Source of the DNA: DTU018 sp964618175
GTDB taxonomy: Bacteria; Bacillota; Syntrophomonadia; Syntrophomonadales; Syntrophomonadaceae
Direction: 5' to 3'
Assembly: GCA_964618175.1 (NCBI GenBank)
Contig: CAZTZX010000005.1
Location: 1-52,268 of the forward strand
Length of the DNA: 52,268 nucleotides
How positions within the stretch are numbered: position 1 is the first letter of the stretch; every line of letters begins with the position of its first letter. Below the pieces are notes generated by a model. It was not told where the DNA came from and ran no database searches. It saw only the letters and a program-made list of their open reading frames with translations. Both the position numbers and the translations under genes were made by a program. This document shows, piece by piece, positions 41,755-51,600 of this stretch.

Positions 41755-42750
41755 TCAACTCCTTGGGGTCTTCTCTTGACTAGCCTTACAGATACGATCA
41801 ATCACGGCTGTGGTCAATCCGTCCGCAGTGCCTGGTATTGGTGCAAATATCAGCACTTCGATCTGCTGACGTTCCGCCTCTCGCATTATATGGTATACAT
41901 CTGACCCAGATTGATCCACATTAAGCTTAAAAACACCCACTCCGTCTATTTTATGTAGGTGGGAAAGGTTATTATGAACCACAGCCACTCTTTTTCCCTG
42001 GGTTAAATATTGGCTCACCAGGCTTTCCAGCATGGCAGAGTGGTCAGCTAGCAAAACCTGAGTAGCGGTCTGATAATGGACTGATTGCCCGGGATCTGCT
42101 ACAGAATCGGCAATATGCTGAACCAGAACACTTTCCAGTTGAGACCGGCTTATCCCCCCACTCCTCACCAAGCGGACATCAGAACCGGTCAAGTCAAGAA
42201 CGGTAGATTCTATACCAAGGCCAGTAGCCCCGGCATCCAAAACAGCGGCGATGCGACCATGTAGATCGTCTTTTACATGCTGAGCAGTGGTAGGGCTGGG
42301 TCGTCCAGACAGATTCGCACTGGGTGCCGCCAGGGGGCCGGTCCGGTTGATCAAAGCTATCGCCACAGGGTGCGAAGGCATGCGTAATCCTACTCCCAGC
42401 CGATGAGCGGTTACAATATCCGGTACATCAGGGCCTGCCGGTAGGATAAGGGAAAGCGGCCCCGGCCAAAAGTGCTCCATCAAGAGCTGGGCTGTGGCTG
42501 AGACCTGCGCAGTTATCTGCTTGACCTGATCGAAACGAGCAATATGAATGAGCATAGGATTAATAGGAGGGCGGTTTTTCGCCGCATATATTTTCTCCAC
42601 GGCAGTTGGAGAAAATGCATCTGCCCCCAACCCATAAACGGTCTCGGTGGGGAAGGCTACCAGTTCTCCTGCTCTGATAAGGGCAGCCGCTTCTTCAATA
42701 ATGCGCTCTGAAGGTTGACCAGGATCTACCTGCCAGTAAACGGTCTCCAT
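41755..42750 (-). CDS. tsaC: threonylcarbamoyl-AMP synthase (Sua5/TsaC with C-terminal Sua5 domain)
   Basis: Makes TC-AMP for the t6A modification of ANN-decoding tRNAs (331 residues). The YrdC domain has FPTETVYGLGADAF, KNRPPINPMLIHI and APSANLSGRPSPT. The C-terminal Sua5 domain covers about 240-331. The linker that normally reads close to SPGMKYRHYAP is degenerate here (ADPGQSVHYQTATQ, about 215-230). The ATG shares a base with the prmC stop (TAATG). Confidence 0.93.
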   Translation of the reverse strand: METVYWQVDPGQPSERIIEEAAALIRAGELVAFPTETVYGLGADAFSPTAVEKIYAAKNRPPINPMLIHIARFDQVKQITAQVSATAQLLMEHFWPGPLSLILPAGPDVPDIVTAHRLGVGLRMPSHPVAIALINRTGPLAAPSANLSGRPSPTTAQHVKDDLHGRIAAVLDAGATGLGIESTVLDLTGSDVRLVRSGGISRSQLESVLVQHIADSVADPGQSVHYQTATQVLLADHSAMLESLVSQYLTQGKRVAVVHNNLSHLHKIDGVGVFKLNVDQSGSDVYHIMREAERQQIEVLIFAPIPGTADGLTTAVIDRICKASQEKTPRS

Positions 42751-43604
42751 TATAAACTCTCCTGGTGAGCTATCATGAGCCGATCAAGTCCCGCCCAGTC
42801 CCGCTCAACCTGCATCTTTACTGATGGAGGCAGCAACTGAGCCACTGCTTGGGACTGATTACAGCCAATTTCCATTAATAAATATCCGTCCGGACGTAAA
42901 TAAGACCACACCTGAGGTATTAACCTTCTATAAAGCTCCAGTCCATCGCCAAACCCCCACAAAGCTTGGCGGGGTTCATAATCGCGCACTTGTATATCCA
43001 ATTGGGCATATTCCTCCTCAGATATATAGGGCAGATTAGCGCAGATAAAATCAAACTGTTCCTGTACTGGCAGCGGTTCCAGTAAATCACCTTCCAGGAA
43101 ACGAACCTCTACTCCGTGCTGCTGGGCATTCCAGCGAGCCACTTCCAAGGCTGGGCCAGAAATATCAATGCCGGTGACCTGAGCCTGCGGCAGATAAAAA
43201 GCTAGGCTGACTGCAATGGCACCCGATCCAATTCCTACATCACAAATTGATAGCGGTTTTTCCTGATCTGCCAGTTGCAAAACAGTTTCTACCAACAATT
43301 CCGTTTCCGGTCGGGGAATTAAAACTGCTGGGGTAACCTTAAAATCAAGACTCATGAATTCGCGCCTCTCCAGTAAATAGGCCAGCGGTTCCCCATTAGA
43401 TCTTCTCTTTATAAATTCGCGATATTGCTCACGTTCATTCTTGTTCACCGGGGCATGATAATTGGCATACAAATAGACCCGGTCTTTATCGAGAACCTGG
43501 GCCAGGAGAACTTCAGCATTGAGCCGGGGTTCTTCTATGCCTTTATCCGTAAAAAACCGGGTAGTCCATTCCAGTAGATCTTTAATTGTCCAACTTTTTT
43601 GCAT
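42750..43604 (-). CDS. prmC: release factor glutamine methyltransferase
   Basis: N5-methylates the Gln of the GGQ motif in release factors (284 residues). SAM motif DVGIGSGAIAVSLA and the catalytic NPPY variant NLPYISEEEY are present. The N-terminal helical domain binds the factor. ATG 43604 overlaps the prfA stop (TGATG), so the modifier and its target RF1 are translationally coupled. Confidence 0.95.
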   Translation of the reverse strand: MQKSWTIKDLLEWTTRFFTDKGIEEPRLNAEVLLAQVLDKDRVYLYANYHAPVNKNEREQYREFIKRRSNGEPLAYLLERREFMSLDFKVTPAVLIPRPETELLVETVLQLADQEKPLSICDVGIGSGAIAVSLAFYLPQAQVTGIDISGPALEVARWNAQQHGVEVRFLEGDLLEPLPVQEQFDFICANLPYISEEEYAQLDIQVRDYEPRQALWGFGDGLELYRRLIPQVWSYLRPDGYLLMEIGCNQSQAVAQLLPPSVKMQVERDWAGLDRLMIAHQESL

Positions 43605-44671
43605 CAATCCACCCGTTTCAAACGTTCCGCTTGATCGTGAGCTACTAATGAATCAACGATTTCTTGCAGTTGGCCTCCCAATATCAAATCCAATTTATGC
43701 AAAGTGAGATTTATCCGGTGATCGCTTACCCTTCCCTGGGGGAAGTTGTAAGTGCGAATACGTTCACTGCGGTCACCGCTGCCTACCTGGCTCTTGCGGG
43801 CTCCGGCCATCTCGGCATTTTTTTCATCTTCCATAGTTTCTTTCAAGCGGGCCCGCAATACCCGCATGGCCTTAGCCTTGTTTTTATGTTGCGACTTCTC
43901 GTCCTGGCAGGTAACTACCAGACCAGTGGGAACATGAGTAATGCGTACCGCTGATTGCGTAGTATTGACCGACTGTCCCCCCGGACCACTGGAGCAGTAA
44001 ACATCAACTCTCAATTCATTAGGATCGATGTCCACTTCCACTTCTTCCGCCTCCGGCAATACCGCTACCGTAGCCGCTGAGGTGTGGATACGTCCTCCCG
44101 ACTCAGTGGTTGGAATACGCTGGACCCGATGTACACCAGATTCGTATTTTAACTGGCTGTAGACTCCCTGTCCATCCACCACGAAAATAATCTCTTTGAT
44201 GCCACCGATATCGGTGTAGTGAACATCCATAATATCGGTTTTCCAGCCCTTTTCCTCTGCATAGCGGGAATACATGCGAAACAAGTCCCCCGCAAACAGA
44301 GCCGCTTCATCTCCGCCCGTGCCTGCTCTTATCTCCATAATAACGCTCTTATCATCATCAGGATCACGGGGCAGCAGTGCAACTCTAAGTTGTCGTTCCA
44401 AGGATTCCTGCTGCTCCTGCAGGCTGGTCAGTTCTTCGGTCAGCATCTGTTTAAACTCTTCATCTTGATCTTGCTCCAGCATTTCGCGGGTATCAGTCAG
44501 CTGCTGCAGAACCGATTTATATTCTCGATAAGCAGTCACTATTTCGGTTAAGTCCGAATGAGCTTTAGCATATTTTTGATAGCGAGCCTGATCGGAAATA
44601 ATTTCCGGCTGGCTGAGCTGCTCATTTAATTCCTGGTATTTATCGTCCAAGCTCTGAAGTTTTTCCAGCAT
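43604..44671 (-). CDS. prfA: peptide chain release factor 1
   Basis: RF1 reads UAA and UAG (355 residues). The catalytic GGQ is in SSGPGGQSVNTTQSAVR. The tripeptide that reads the stop codon is a PxT type, here PTT in RIPTTESGGRIHTS, which fits RF1 and not RF2 (SPF). The Shine-Dalgarno AAGGAGG is about 13 nt from the ATG. A 38-nt gap separates it from the DUF1385 gene. Confidence 0.96.
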   Translation of the reverse strand: MLEKLQSLDDKYQELNEQLSQPEIISDQARYQKYAKAHSDLTEIVTAYREYKSVLQQLTDTREMLEQDQDEEFKQMLTEELTSLQEQQESLERQLRVALLPRDPDDDKSVIMEIRAGTGGDEAALFAGDLFRMYSRYAEEKGWKTDIMDVHYTDIGGIKEIIFVVDGQGVYSQLKYESGVHRVQRIPTTESGGRIHTSAATVAVLPEAEEVEVDIDPNELRVDVYCSSGPGGQSVNTTQSAVRITHVPTGLVVTCQDEKSQHKNKAKAMRVLRARLKETMEDEKNAEMAGARKSQVGSGDRSERIRTYNFPQGRVSDHRINLTLHKLDLILGGQLQEIVDSLVAHDQAERLKRVD

Positions 44672-44709
44672 CAGGGAATAGATCCTCCTTAAATAATGTC
44701 AGCAGGTGT

Positions 44710-45636
44710 TTAGGCCCGGGCTACTCCCAACTGAGCCATAACCGGATCAGTAACTTTTTCCTGATCCTCATTTTTAATAGGTAAAACGGCTTTTAAGGCT
44801 TGTAAGGCTACTTCCAACTGCTGGTCATCGGGTTCTCGAGTAGTCAGTTTCTGCAACCATAATCCTGGGGCAATGATTATCCGTGCCCACCGGTTATGAT
44901 AATACTTCCCGGAAAACCTGATAAATTCATAACCCAATCCGGCCACGATCGGCAAAACCGCTAATCTGGTCCAAATTCGGTAGAACAGAGTGCCTTCTCC
45001 CAGCATTACAAATACCAGTATAGAAATAACCATAACTATCAACAGAAAGCTGGTGCCGCAGCGAGGATGAAGAGTGGGATGTTTGCGAGCGTTCTCTACG
45101 GTCAGCTCTTCACCGGCTTCATAGGTAAATATGGTCTTATGCTCAGCCCCATGATACATAAATACCCGATCTATTTCTTCCATACGAGAGATAGCGTAAA
45201 CATAAAGTAAGAAAAAGGCGATGCGTAAGATACCCTCCACCAGGTTTTGAGCTACCACGCCACCGATAAACGCCTGGGTATAATGAACCACCGCCGTAGG
45301 CAGTATTACAAACAGAAGTATGGCCAAACCGAAAGCAAAAATCCCGGTCAAGACCAGTTCGGTGATACTCAGTTCTTCCTCTTCCTCAGGCATAGACAGG
45401 TTAGCCGACTTATTAAGCATGCGTATGCCAACTGCCATGGAACTTATCAGCTGATACGTTCCCCGAATAAGCGGCCATTTTAAGAAAGACCAGCGCCGGG
45501 GCAGTTCCTTGTTGGGTTCCGTCTCCAGTTCAATACCGCCTGAGACAGTTCTAACTGCTAATGAGGTATGCTGAGGGCCGCGCATCATTATCCCTTCGAT
45601 GACAGCCATACCTCCAATAGATGGTTTTTGTCCCAT
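44710..45636 (-). CDS. DUF1385 membrane protein (YqhQ-like)
   Basis: About 308 residues. The N-terminal motif GGMAVIEGIMMRGP and the conserved MYHGAEHKTIFTYEAGEELTVE are diagnostic of DUF1385. Several membrane segments follow, at about 115-140, 145-165, 210-230 and 235-255. The function is unknown. ATG 45636 is preferred, with GGGTG upstream. It lies between rpmE and prfA, as in many Clostridia. Confidence 0.9.
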   Translation of the reverse strand: MGQKPSIGGMAVIEGIMMRGPQHTSLAVRTVSGGIELETEPNKELPRRWSFLKWPLIRGTYQLISSMAVGIRMLNKSANLSMPEEEEELSITELVLTGIFAFGLAILLFVILPTAVVHYTQAFIGGVVAQNLVEGILRIAFFLLYVYAISRMEEIDRVFMYHGAEHKTIFTYEAGEELTVENARKHPTLHPRCGTSFLLIVMVISILVFVMLGEGTLFYRIWTRLAVLPIVAGLGYEFIRFSGKYYHNRWARIIIAPGLWLQKLTTREPDDQQLEVALQALKAVLPIKNEDQEKVTDPVMAQLGVARA

Positions 45637-45662
45637 TTTTAGCACCCAATTTCTATTCCTAT

Positions 45663-45695
45663 AAGCAAAATAGCAGAGGACTCCGCTCTGCTATT
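45663..45695 (-). terminator. terminator after rpmE
   Basis: A perfect 10-bp stem AATAGCAGAG/CTCTGCTATT (45669-45678, 45686-45695) with TTGC and T-rich tail. Genes downstream (DUF1385, prfA) start only 27 nt later, so partial read-through is likely. Confidence 0.8.
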
Positions 45696-45701
45696 GCCAG
45701 G

Positions 45702-45905
45702 TTATTGTAAACCGTATTTCTTCTTGAAACGTTCGACCCTTCCAGTAGTATCAACGATCCTGGAACGATTACCAGTGTAGAACGGATGGCACTTCGAACA
45801 AATTTCCACGCGTATGTTCTCTTTAGTTGACCCCACTTCGATTTCATTCCCACAGGCACATTTGGCCATGGTGGGCTTGTAGGCAGGGTGGATATTATCC
45901 TTCAT
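45702..45905 (-). CDS. rpmE: 50S ribosomal protein L31, zinc-binding form
   Basis: 67 residues, starting MKDNIHPAYKP at ATG 45905 with GAGGTG upstream. Four zinc-site Cys are present (KCACGNE and EICSKCHPFYTG), so this is the C+ form that stores zinc. A promoter, a leader hairpin and a terminator frame the gene. Confidence 0.96.
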   Translation of the reverse strand: MKDNIHPAYKPTMAKCACGNEIEVGSTKENIRVEICSKCHPFYTGNRSRIVDTTGRVERFKKKYGLQ

Positions 45906-45929
45906 TGATTTCACCTCGCTTTTTGCACA

Positions 45930-45961
45930 AGTTTGCTGGCGATTGCCTTGTTGAGCAAACT
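45930..45961 (-). promoter_or_regulatory. leader hairpin of rpmE, possible L31 autoregulatory RNA
   Basis: A perfect 8-bp inverted repeat AGTTTGCT/AGCAAACT (45930-45937, 45954-45961) with a 16-nt loop, between the promoter and the ribosome site. Ribosomal-protein leaders for L31 are known in Firmicutes, but I cannot confirm a match to that motif. Confidence 0.5.
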
Positions 45962-45970
45962 GCAAATGAA

Positions 45971-45999
45971 ATTATAGCAATAATCACAACAAAAAACAA
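45971..45999 (-). promoter_or_regulatory. promoter of rpmE
   Basis: An extended -10, TGCTATAAT (TATAAT at 45971-45976), with TTGTTT (45994-45999) 17 nt upstream. Confidence 0.75.
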
Positions 46000-46030
46000 G
46001 GCAAAATCAGGCTAGTGTTTGTTTAGCGGT

Positions 46031-47014
46031 CTAGGTTGGTTCTGAACTCGTAAAACGATACTTGAAAAACTGCTGCTGGAAAAAGCTATCGTAGTTGGTA
46101 AAGAACTCATCTCCATCGTCCGCGTCTTTGATCTTTTGATTAAAGATAAACATTTTGGCATCCAGGTTATCCATCATGTGCAGAACAAAAGCTTCTGGGA
46201 ACATGGGAACTACAGGGGAACCAAACTCAGTAGTACCATGATGACTCAGTATCATATGTTTGATCATCCACTCCAGTTCTTGGGGGAAATCCTGCCCCTG
46301 ACTGCGTACTACAGCAATCGCGTTGCCGATGCGTTCCACTCCCATCATGATATGCCCCAGTAGTTGTCCTTCGACAGTGTATTCGGTGACGACTTTGATC
46401 CGATATTCATCCAGTTTGCCTATGTCATGTAAAAGAGCACCTGTAATCAAAAGATCGGTATTAAGCCAAGGATATGCTGCTCCGAGTTGTACAGATAAAT
46501 CTGCCACCTGCAGAGTATGCTCCAGGAGGCCTCCCGGATAGTTGTGATGCACCTTTTTGGCGGCGGTAGCACCGTAAAACTGCTGGCGAACTTCGGAGGT
46601 GAAAATTGCCTCCAGCAGTTGTCCTAAAGCTGGTTCTTTAACCTGGGCCAACAGTAGGTTAAACTTTTCAATGAGCCGTTCTACATCGATATCCGGTTTT
46701 TTCAAATAAGGAAAAATGTCTTCCTGCAGCGCTTTTATCCGTTTGGCAGTCACCTGCAGCTTATTATTGTAACTGCCCAGGTCACCTAATACTCCCAGAA
46801 GAGTACCCGCTTCCACTGGTCCATTGACCTGGCAGCTATCCCAGACAATAGCATCTACTTCACCAGTAGAGTCACCCAGCTTTAGATTTATTATGTCCCG
46901 ACCATCTTTAGTCTTGCGCTGGTTCTTTTCCAGAACCAGGTATTTTCCCCACAGCTGACTGCCGGTAGGTAAAGCTCTCAATTCCTGTATGGTAAATGGC
47001 CCTTTATTCTCCAA
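46031..47014 (-). CDS. yhaM: 3'-5' exoribonuclease YhaM-like (OB-fold plus HD domain)
   Basis: About 327 residues. An N-terminal OB-fold (KYLVLEKNQRKTKDGRDIINLKLGDSTGEVDAIVWD) precedes an HD metal domain with HHNYPGGLLEHTLQVADL, LLHDIGKLDEY and ILSHHG. Members trim RNA 3' ends. The likely start is TTG 47012-47014, 7 nt after AGGGAG; the longest frame overlaps the upstream gene and begins with unrelated residues. Confidence 0.9.
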   Translation of the reverse strand: MENKGPFTIQELRALPTGSQLWGKYLVLEKNQRKTKDGRDIINLKLGDSTGEVDAIVWDSCQVNGPVEAGTLLGVLGDLGSYNNKLQVTAKRIKALQEDIFPYLKKPDIDVERLIEKFNLLLAQVKEPALGQLLEAIFTSEVRQQFYGATAAKKVHHNYPGGLLEHTLQVADLSVQLGAAYPWLNTDLLITGALLHDIGKLDEYRIKVVTEYTVEGQLLGHIMMGVERIGNAIAVVRSQGQDFPQELEWMIKHMILSHHGTTEFGSPVVPMFPEAFVLHMMDNLDAKMFIFNQKIKDADDGDEFFTNYDSFFQQQFFKYRFTSSEPT

Positions 47015-47033
47015 AACTTCACTCCCTTTTATT

Positions 47034-48284
47034 TCAACGCAATGGATGGGTATAAGAACCAATACCCACCTGAGGTAATTCATGCTGCAAAATGCTTAAA
47101 AAAGATAGCATACCCACACCTGTTTCCTGATTATCAAACAAATCCAATAAATAATCAGGGTCAATATTTAAGTTACGCAGTTGTATCATGTCCACTGGGT
47201 TTTTTCTCAGGAATTCCAGCAAGGCTTCTATCTCCGATTCGCGATCCGTAAATCCCGGAAAAGCTAACAGATTTATAGAAACATTGACTCCCGTTTCGCG
47301 AGCCTTAACTATGGAATCGCTCACCTGTGCAAACTTATAGCTACGAGGTCTATGATACTTCACATAGTTGTCTTCATCAAATGAAAATACTGTGACCCTC
47401 ATACTGTCAAGACCAGCGTCATACAACTGACTCAGTCCGCTGCTGAATCCAGCATTGGTGTTGATGTTGATAGTACCTTTATCAGTGTGTTGGCGTACCA
47501 TCTTGATAGCTTCCGCCAGACGAGGGGCATTCAGGGCAGGCTCCCCTTCACATCCCTGCCCAAAACTGATAATAGCCTCTTGAGCATTTTGGAGATGATC
47601 TCCAGCAATTTCGGCAATTTCCTGGGCATCAGGCACAAAATTCAAACGCTGTTGAGGAGAATCAACCCCGTGGTGACTTTCCGAAATGCAGCCGATACAA
47701 TCGGCATTACAGGTCGGCATAGTGGGAATGCCTCCTTCCCAGCGGCGATAGAATACATTTTGCGCTGTAAAGCAACTGTAGTCCAGAGAGCAGTGCGCCA
47801 AATGCTGTAAGATCCTGTTGTCCGGATATTTACGTAGCTGTCGGTTTATCCGCTCGGGAAGTCGAGCCGTATTATAGTAGACTGGATGCCATTTGCGATG
47901 TTCATCGGTTTGCACCGCTGCCGTATATACCTGGCCATTTTTGAAACCCACCGCAGCATAGCCCAGCAAGGGCAGATCCACGGCACCTCTACTGCTGACA
48001 CAGGCTGGTAACAAAGTTCTGGTAAATCCCTGCGGCAGTAGGGCTGCCACTGCATAAGCCTTCTGTCCCCGACTAGAGGGGTCGGTCTCAAAATAGGTCA
48101 GCCTATCTCCATCTAATCCCACCGGGATATAGTAAGGTACCGTCACCAGGGAAGCCCCCTTGGGCAGGGGTATCATCTCCGACTCTTCAGGCTCAACCCA
48201 GTTGGTACCGGTTCTACCCAGCATAGCTATGCCGGAGTGTTCTAATAATTCCTGGTTTTCATTGGCATAAAGAGCTAGAAACAT
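47034..48284 (-). CDS. radical SAM protein, substrate unknown
   Basis: About 416 residues. A radical SAM cluster motif CNADCIGC (CxxxCxxC, residues 192-199) follows an unusual N-terminal domain of about 185 residues. The SAM-fold motifs FGQGCEGEPAL and INTNAGF come next. ATG 48284 is chosen (GAGG 6 nt upstream). The core looks like the anaerobic-activator or spore-lyase type of fold, but no auxiliary cluster is seen. It is probably cotranscribed with the yhaM-like gene, 19 nt downstream. Confidence 0.85.
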   Translation of the reverse strand: MFLALYANENQELLEHSGIAMLGRTGTNWVEPEESEMIPLPKGASLVTVPYYIPVGLDGDRLTYFETDPSSRGQKAYAVAALLPQGFTRTLLPACVSSRGAVDLPLLGYAAVGFKNGQVYTAAVQTDEHRKWHPVYYNTARLPERINRQLRKYPDNRILQHLAHCSLDYSCFTAQNVFYRRWEGGIPTMPTCNADCIGCISESHHGVDSPQQRLNFVPDAQEIAEIAGDHLQNAQEAIISFGQGCEGEPALNAPRLAEAIKMVRQHTDKGTININTNAGFSSGLSQLYDAGLDSMRVTVFSFDEDNYVKYHRPRSYKFAQVSDSIVKARETGVNVSINLLAFPGFTDRESEIEALLEFLRKNPVDMIQLRNLNIDPDYLLDLFDNQETGVGMLSFLSILQHELPQVGIGSYTHPLR

Positions 48285-48335
48285 AACCATCCTCACTTTC
48301 AAGGTCTATCTATAGACTAGCTGAAAACATCTCAT

Positions 48336-48360
48336 AAAAAAAGCCCCCTTAAACGGAGGC
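48336..48360 (-). terminator. second terminator, GCCTCC/GGGGGC with T7
   Basis: A 6-bp stem (48343-48348, 48355-48360, one G-U pair) followed on the minus strand by seven T. Confidence 0.85.
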
Positions 48361-48366
48361 AAAAAG

Positions 48367-48407
48367 AGACCAGCCGTACTAAGCATTATGCTTGACGTGA
48401 CTGGTCT
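48367..48407 (-). terminator. first terminator after the PC4-like gene
   Basis: AGACCAG/CTGGTCT closes a longer structure with an internal AAGCAT/ATGCTT stem, then CTTTTT on the minus strand. With the one downstream it forms a double terminator that insulates the accessory pair from the core operon. Confidence 0.8.
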
Positions 48408-48414
48408 TAAATAT

Positions 48415-48669
48415 TTAGCTACTCGTGCTGTTATCCAAGAAGGCAATTTCGGCATCAAGCAGTTCTTTTAATTTCCGCAACTCCACCTCAGTAAATGTGA
48501 TACCTTTTCCCATCTTATCATGCTTTTCGTTCCAATCTCTGATATCATACTTTGGTTCTCCGCCGCTCCAACTTACACGGTTTAGTTCTTTTTTCCAGCC
48601 TCTTGAGCCCTCAGAGATTATACCTAATTCATTAATAATCTCATATTTAAAATCGTTACGGTCTGCCAT
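48415..48669 (-). CDS. YdbC/PC4 family single-strand DNA-binding protein
   Basis: 84 residues, starting MADRNDFKYEIINELG (AGGGGGTG upstream). The core RGWKKELNRVSWSGGEPKYDIRDW and MGKGITFT match the bacterial YdbC family, related to eukaryotic PC4, which binds single-stranded nucleic acids. It starts 14 nt after the stop of the helicase-nuclease gene and is followed by a double terminator, so the two appear to form one unit. It could feed or protect the strands opened by the helicase. Confidence 0.9.
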   Translation of the reverse strand: MADRNDFKYEIINELGIISEGSRGWKKELNRVSWSGGEPKYDIRDWNEKHDKMGKGITFTEVELRKLKELLDAEIAFLDNSTSS

Positions 48670-48683
48670 GATAAAACACCCCC

Positions 48684-51600
48684 TTAAGTTACCATTATCC
48701 GCCAAGCTGGTTTATTTCCAGTTGACGATGAACCCCGCGGCTCAAAACTGAATCTGTATCCGCTATTTGATGCGATGTTTTCAAAGTTCTCTTTCGCTGT
48801 AGAGGAAAAAGGTACCCATATTATTCCAGATTGTTCTCTTTTATCAATATAATGAATATGTTCTTGCTTAAGTCGATGTAGAATATCTCCGCCTCGCTTT
48901 GTAAAGGCTCTCTGTGCCTTTGTTCTACCCACATTATTCATCTTTGCAGTCTCCGGAGCGCTCTTGTTTTGTATCATACGCGAGCCACTCACCACATTGC
49001 TTGATTCTAGCGATGAGTCAGTTGGGTTTTCTGATGTGCTTGTCTCATGTTTGTCGGTACTGACGCGCACGAGATCTTCTGCCTGCTTGGTCGTGATAGC
49101 TTTTTCTTCTCGCTTTTTTGATTCAGGACGCAACACCTGGGGAGAAGCTGTTATTATAGGCAACATCTTATTTTTGCTGTCATCCCCATCCTCAACCGTT
49201 TCTTCATCTCCATTGTGCCACTCATCCATGATCTGCATCGCACGAATCTTTACTCGTGAAAGCAATTCAGAACTGGTTGTATTTGCTATCGGCTCAATCA
49301 TACTCTCTTGAAAAATACCGTAATTGTTCAGTTCATTTATTACACGTACCATGGTGCCCTCCGGGTCCCGATAATACTCACTTCCGCGAATCCGAATGAA
49401 TCGCCAACCCATTCTCTCAAGAATCGTCTGGCGTTCCATGTCAGCACGGACTTTTTCCTCTCCACTATGATACTGCTCTCCATCACATTCGACAGCAATC
49501 TTCTCACCTTTGTATTGAACGACCATATCAATGCGATATGCGCCTACCTCCCACTGTTGACTAATATGGTATCCGGCAGCCACCAATGATTTTCCGACGG
49601 TCTCTTCAAATGGAGATTCTGCTTTGGCTTCAATAGCCTCTGCCAAACGTGAAAAAGCCTGTGGATTATCAGCATATTCCAGCAAATCGCGCCGCATATC
49701 CCCAGACTTTAGATCTTTTGAGTAGTCGAGAGAGTGAATAATCCAAAGTTGATCTTTTGCACGGCTTGCTGCGACGTTATATCTTTGCTTTGTTGATTGG
49801 TCTACACCTTCGCCCGATAATTTCAGTGGGCCATCTCCCTCGTTGCTGTCGACCGTAGAAAGAAATATTACATCTCGTTCGTCGCCCTGAAAATGAGATG
49901 CGTTACCGCAAAGGATGCGCCGTTCTTCGATAACGCTCGGTTCAAGTCTTTTGAAAATTATTTGTTGAATCAGCTTTGCCTGATCGTCGCCAAGTAGAGA
50001 AATTGCACCAAAAGTTTCCCTCTCATACTCTGGCTGTTCCATACAGGCCATCATCAGTGAAACCACGGATTCAGCTTCTTCAATATTGATTTTGCGACGG
50101 CCTTCGCGCTGACCATTAAAAACTCTGTAATTAACGACAGGAGGAACAACGATGCAATTACTTGCATCCCGCAACGGCCTAATTTTGAAATCGTATGACA
50201 GCTTGTTGCTATAACCTATTATGTCTGGAACACATCTGAAATGCTCACGTAGCATGAGCGGCTGATACGTTGTTCCGGTAATATCATACAAAGATGTTTT
50301 TGCATCATAAAGATGCCAATTAGGAATGACATCTTTAATATACATCTCCCGTAGTGCATTCATGCGGTCAATATCAACACCAACCGCCATAGGACTGACC
50401 TGCTTGTCATCTCCGACGATAATTACTTTCTTGGCTAAATACATAATTGCGAGTGCAGACACATCAGATTGGCTTGCCTCGTCTACGATGACGACATCAA
50501 AGCAATTTTGTGAAGGATCAAGGCTCTCCAGCGCTTTACCAACGGGCATAATCCATGCGGGAACAGCAGCCTGACATTTTGCCATCAAGTCGCGGGCCTG
50601 CTTTCTGAGCGCAGGTGCATTTTTACCTGTACCTTTGCCTATTTTCTTAACTGTGAGTTTCCAGCCCACCAGTGCCTGCTTTGTTTCAAGGTTTCGTTCT
50701 GTCCTAAGAAGCAAATGATACCAAGCCTTGTTTGCGGCCAGCTCCGCCGTTTTGCCCCTCAGTTCCTTGCTGAGCATAACAGCTTTACTCTGTAGTTCCT
50801 CGAATGGTTCAGCTGTTATTTCTTCAATAATTCCTGCAAACTGTTTCCATTTCCATGCCTGCTCGATGGTATCCGGACACACGGTTTCACCGTGGATTCC
50901 CTCGCGGGCCGCGATGGCAGTAGCCCAAGCAGGTGCTACAGATTCTATCTTTGCCAGAACATCTATCCGCTTTGCTTGTAATGTATATTTTTCAAATAGC
51001 TGAGACAGCCTACGATATCCATCTTCATACCGCTCAATCTCTTTCTCACGCAGAGCAGAGATTGCAGCAATACATATAGTTGAATTTTTGCATTTACCTT
51101 CCGACAGGATAGAAATAGCGTGTTGTCTGCGCTGCCTAATGGTGCTCAATTGTAGAAACAGTGTTGCGGCTCGAATGTACAACGGGACTATATGATGGAT
51201 TGATTTTAGTATTTTCTCAGTGCGAACAAGCACTGAATCCAAATCCGAATAGTCAAAAATGACCTCTGAATTAAGTCCGGCCGCGTCAATCAAACTTGTA
51301 AACTGCGCAAATTCGTTTTGATACCAGTCTAGGTAGCGCCGGATATTAGGAATCCTCTGCCTACATATTTCCTCAGGTTCATCACCCAGCGTAGAAAAAG
51401 ATGGAGAGTCTTGTTTAGCCATCAGCTCATCCCATAACATCTCTGTTCCTGCCCGCTTTTCCAAAAGCTCGATGTGTCGGAGAATAATGGTGCAGTCATC
51501 TGAAGATGTGACCGTATTTCCATTGATTGTAACAAGTGAAAACGCATTCTCAAGCGACTTGTTAAAGAGAAAATCTATTTTTGTGACTTTACCCTTTCTT

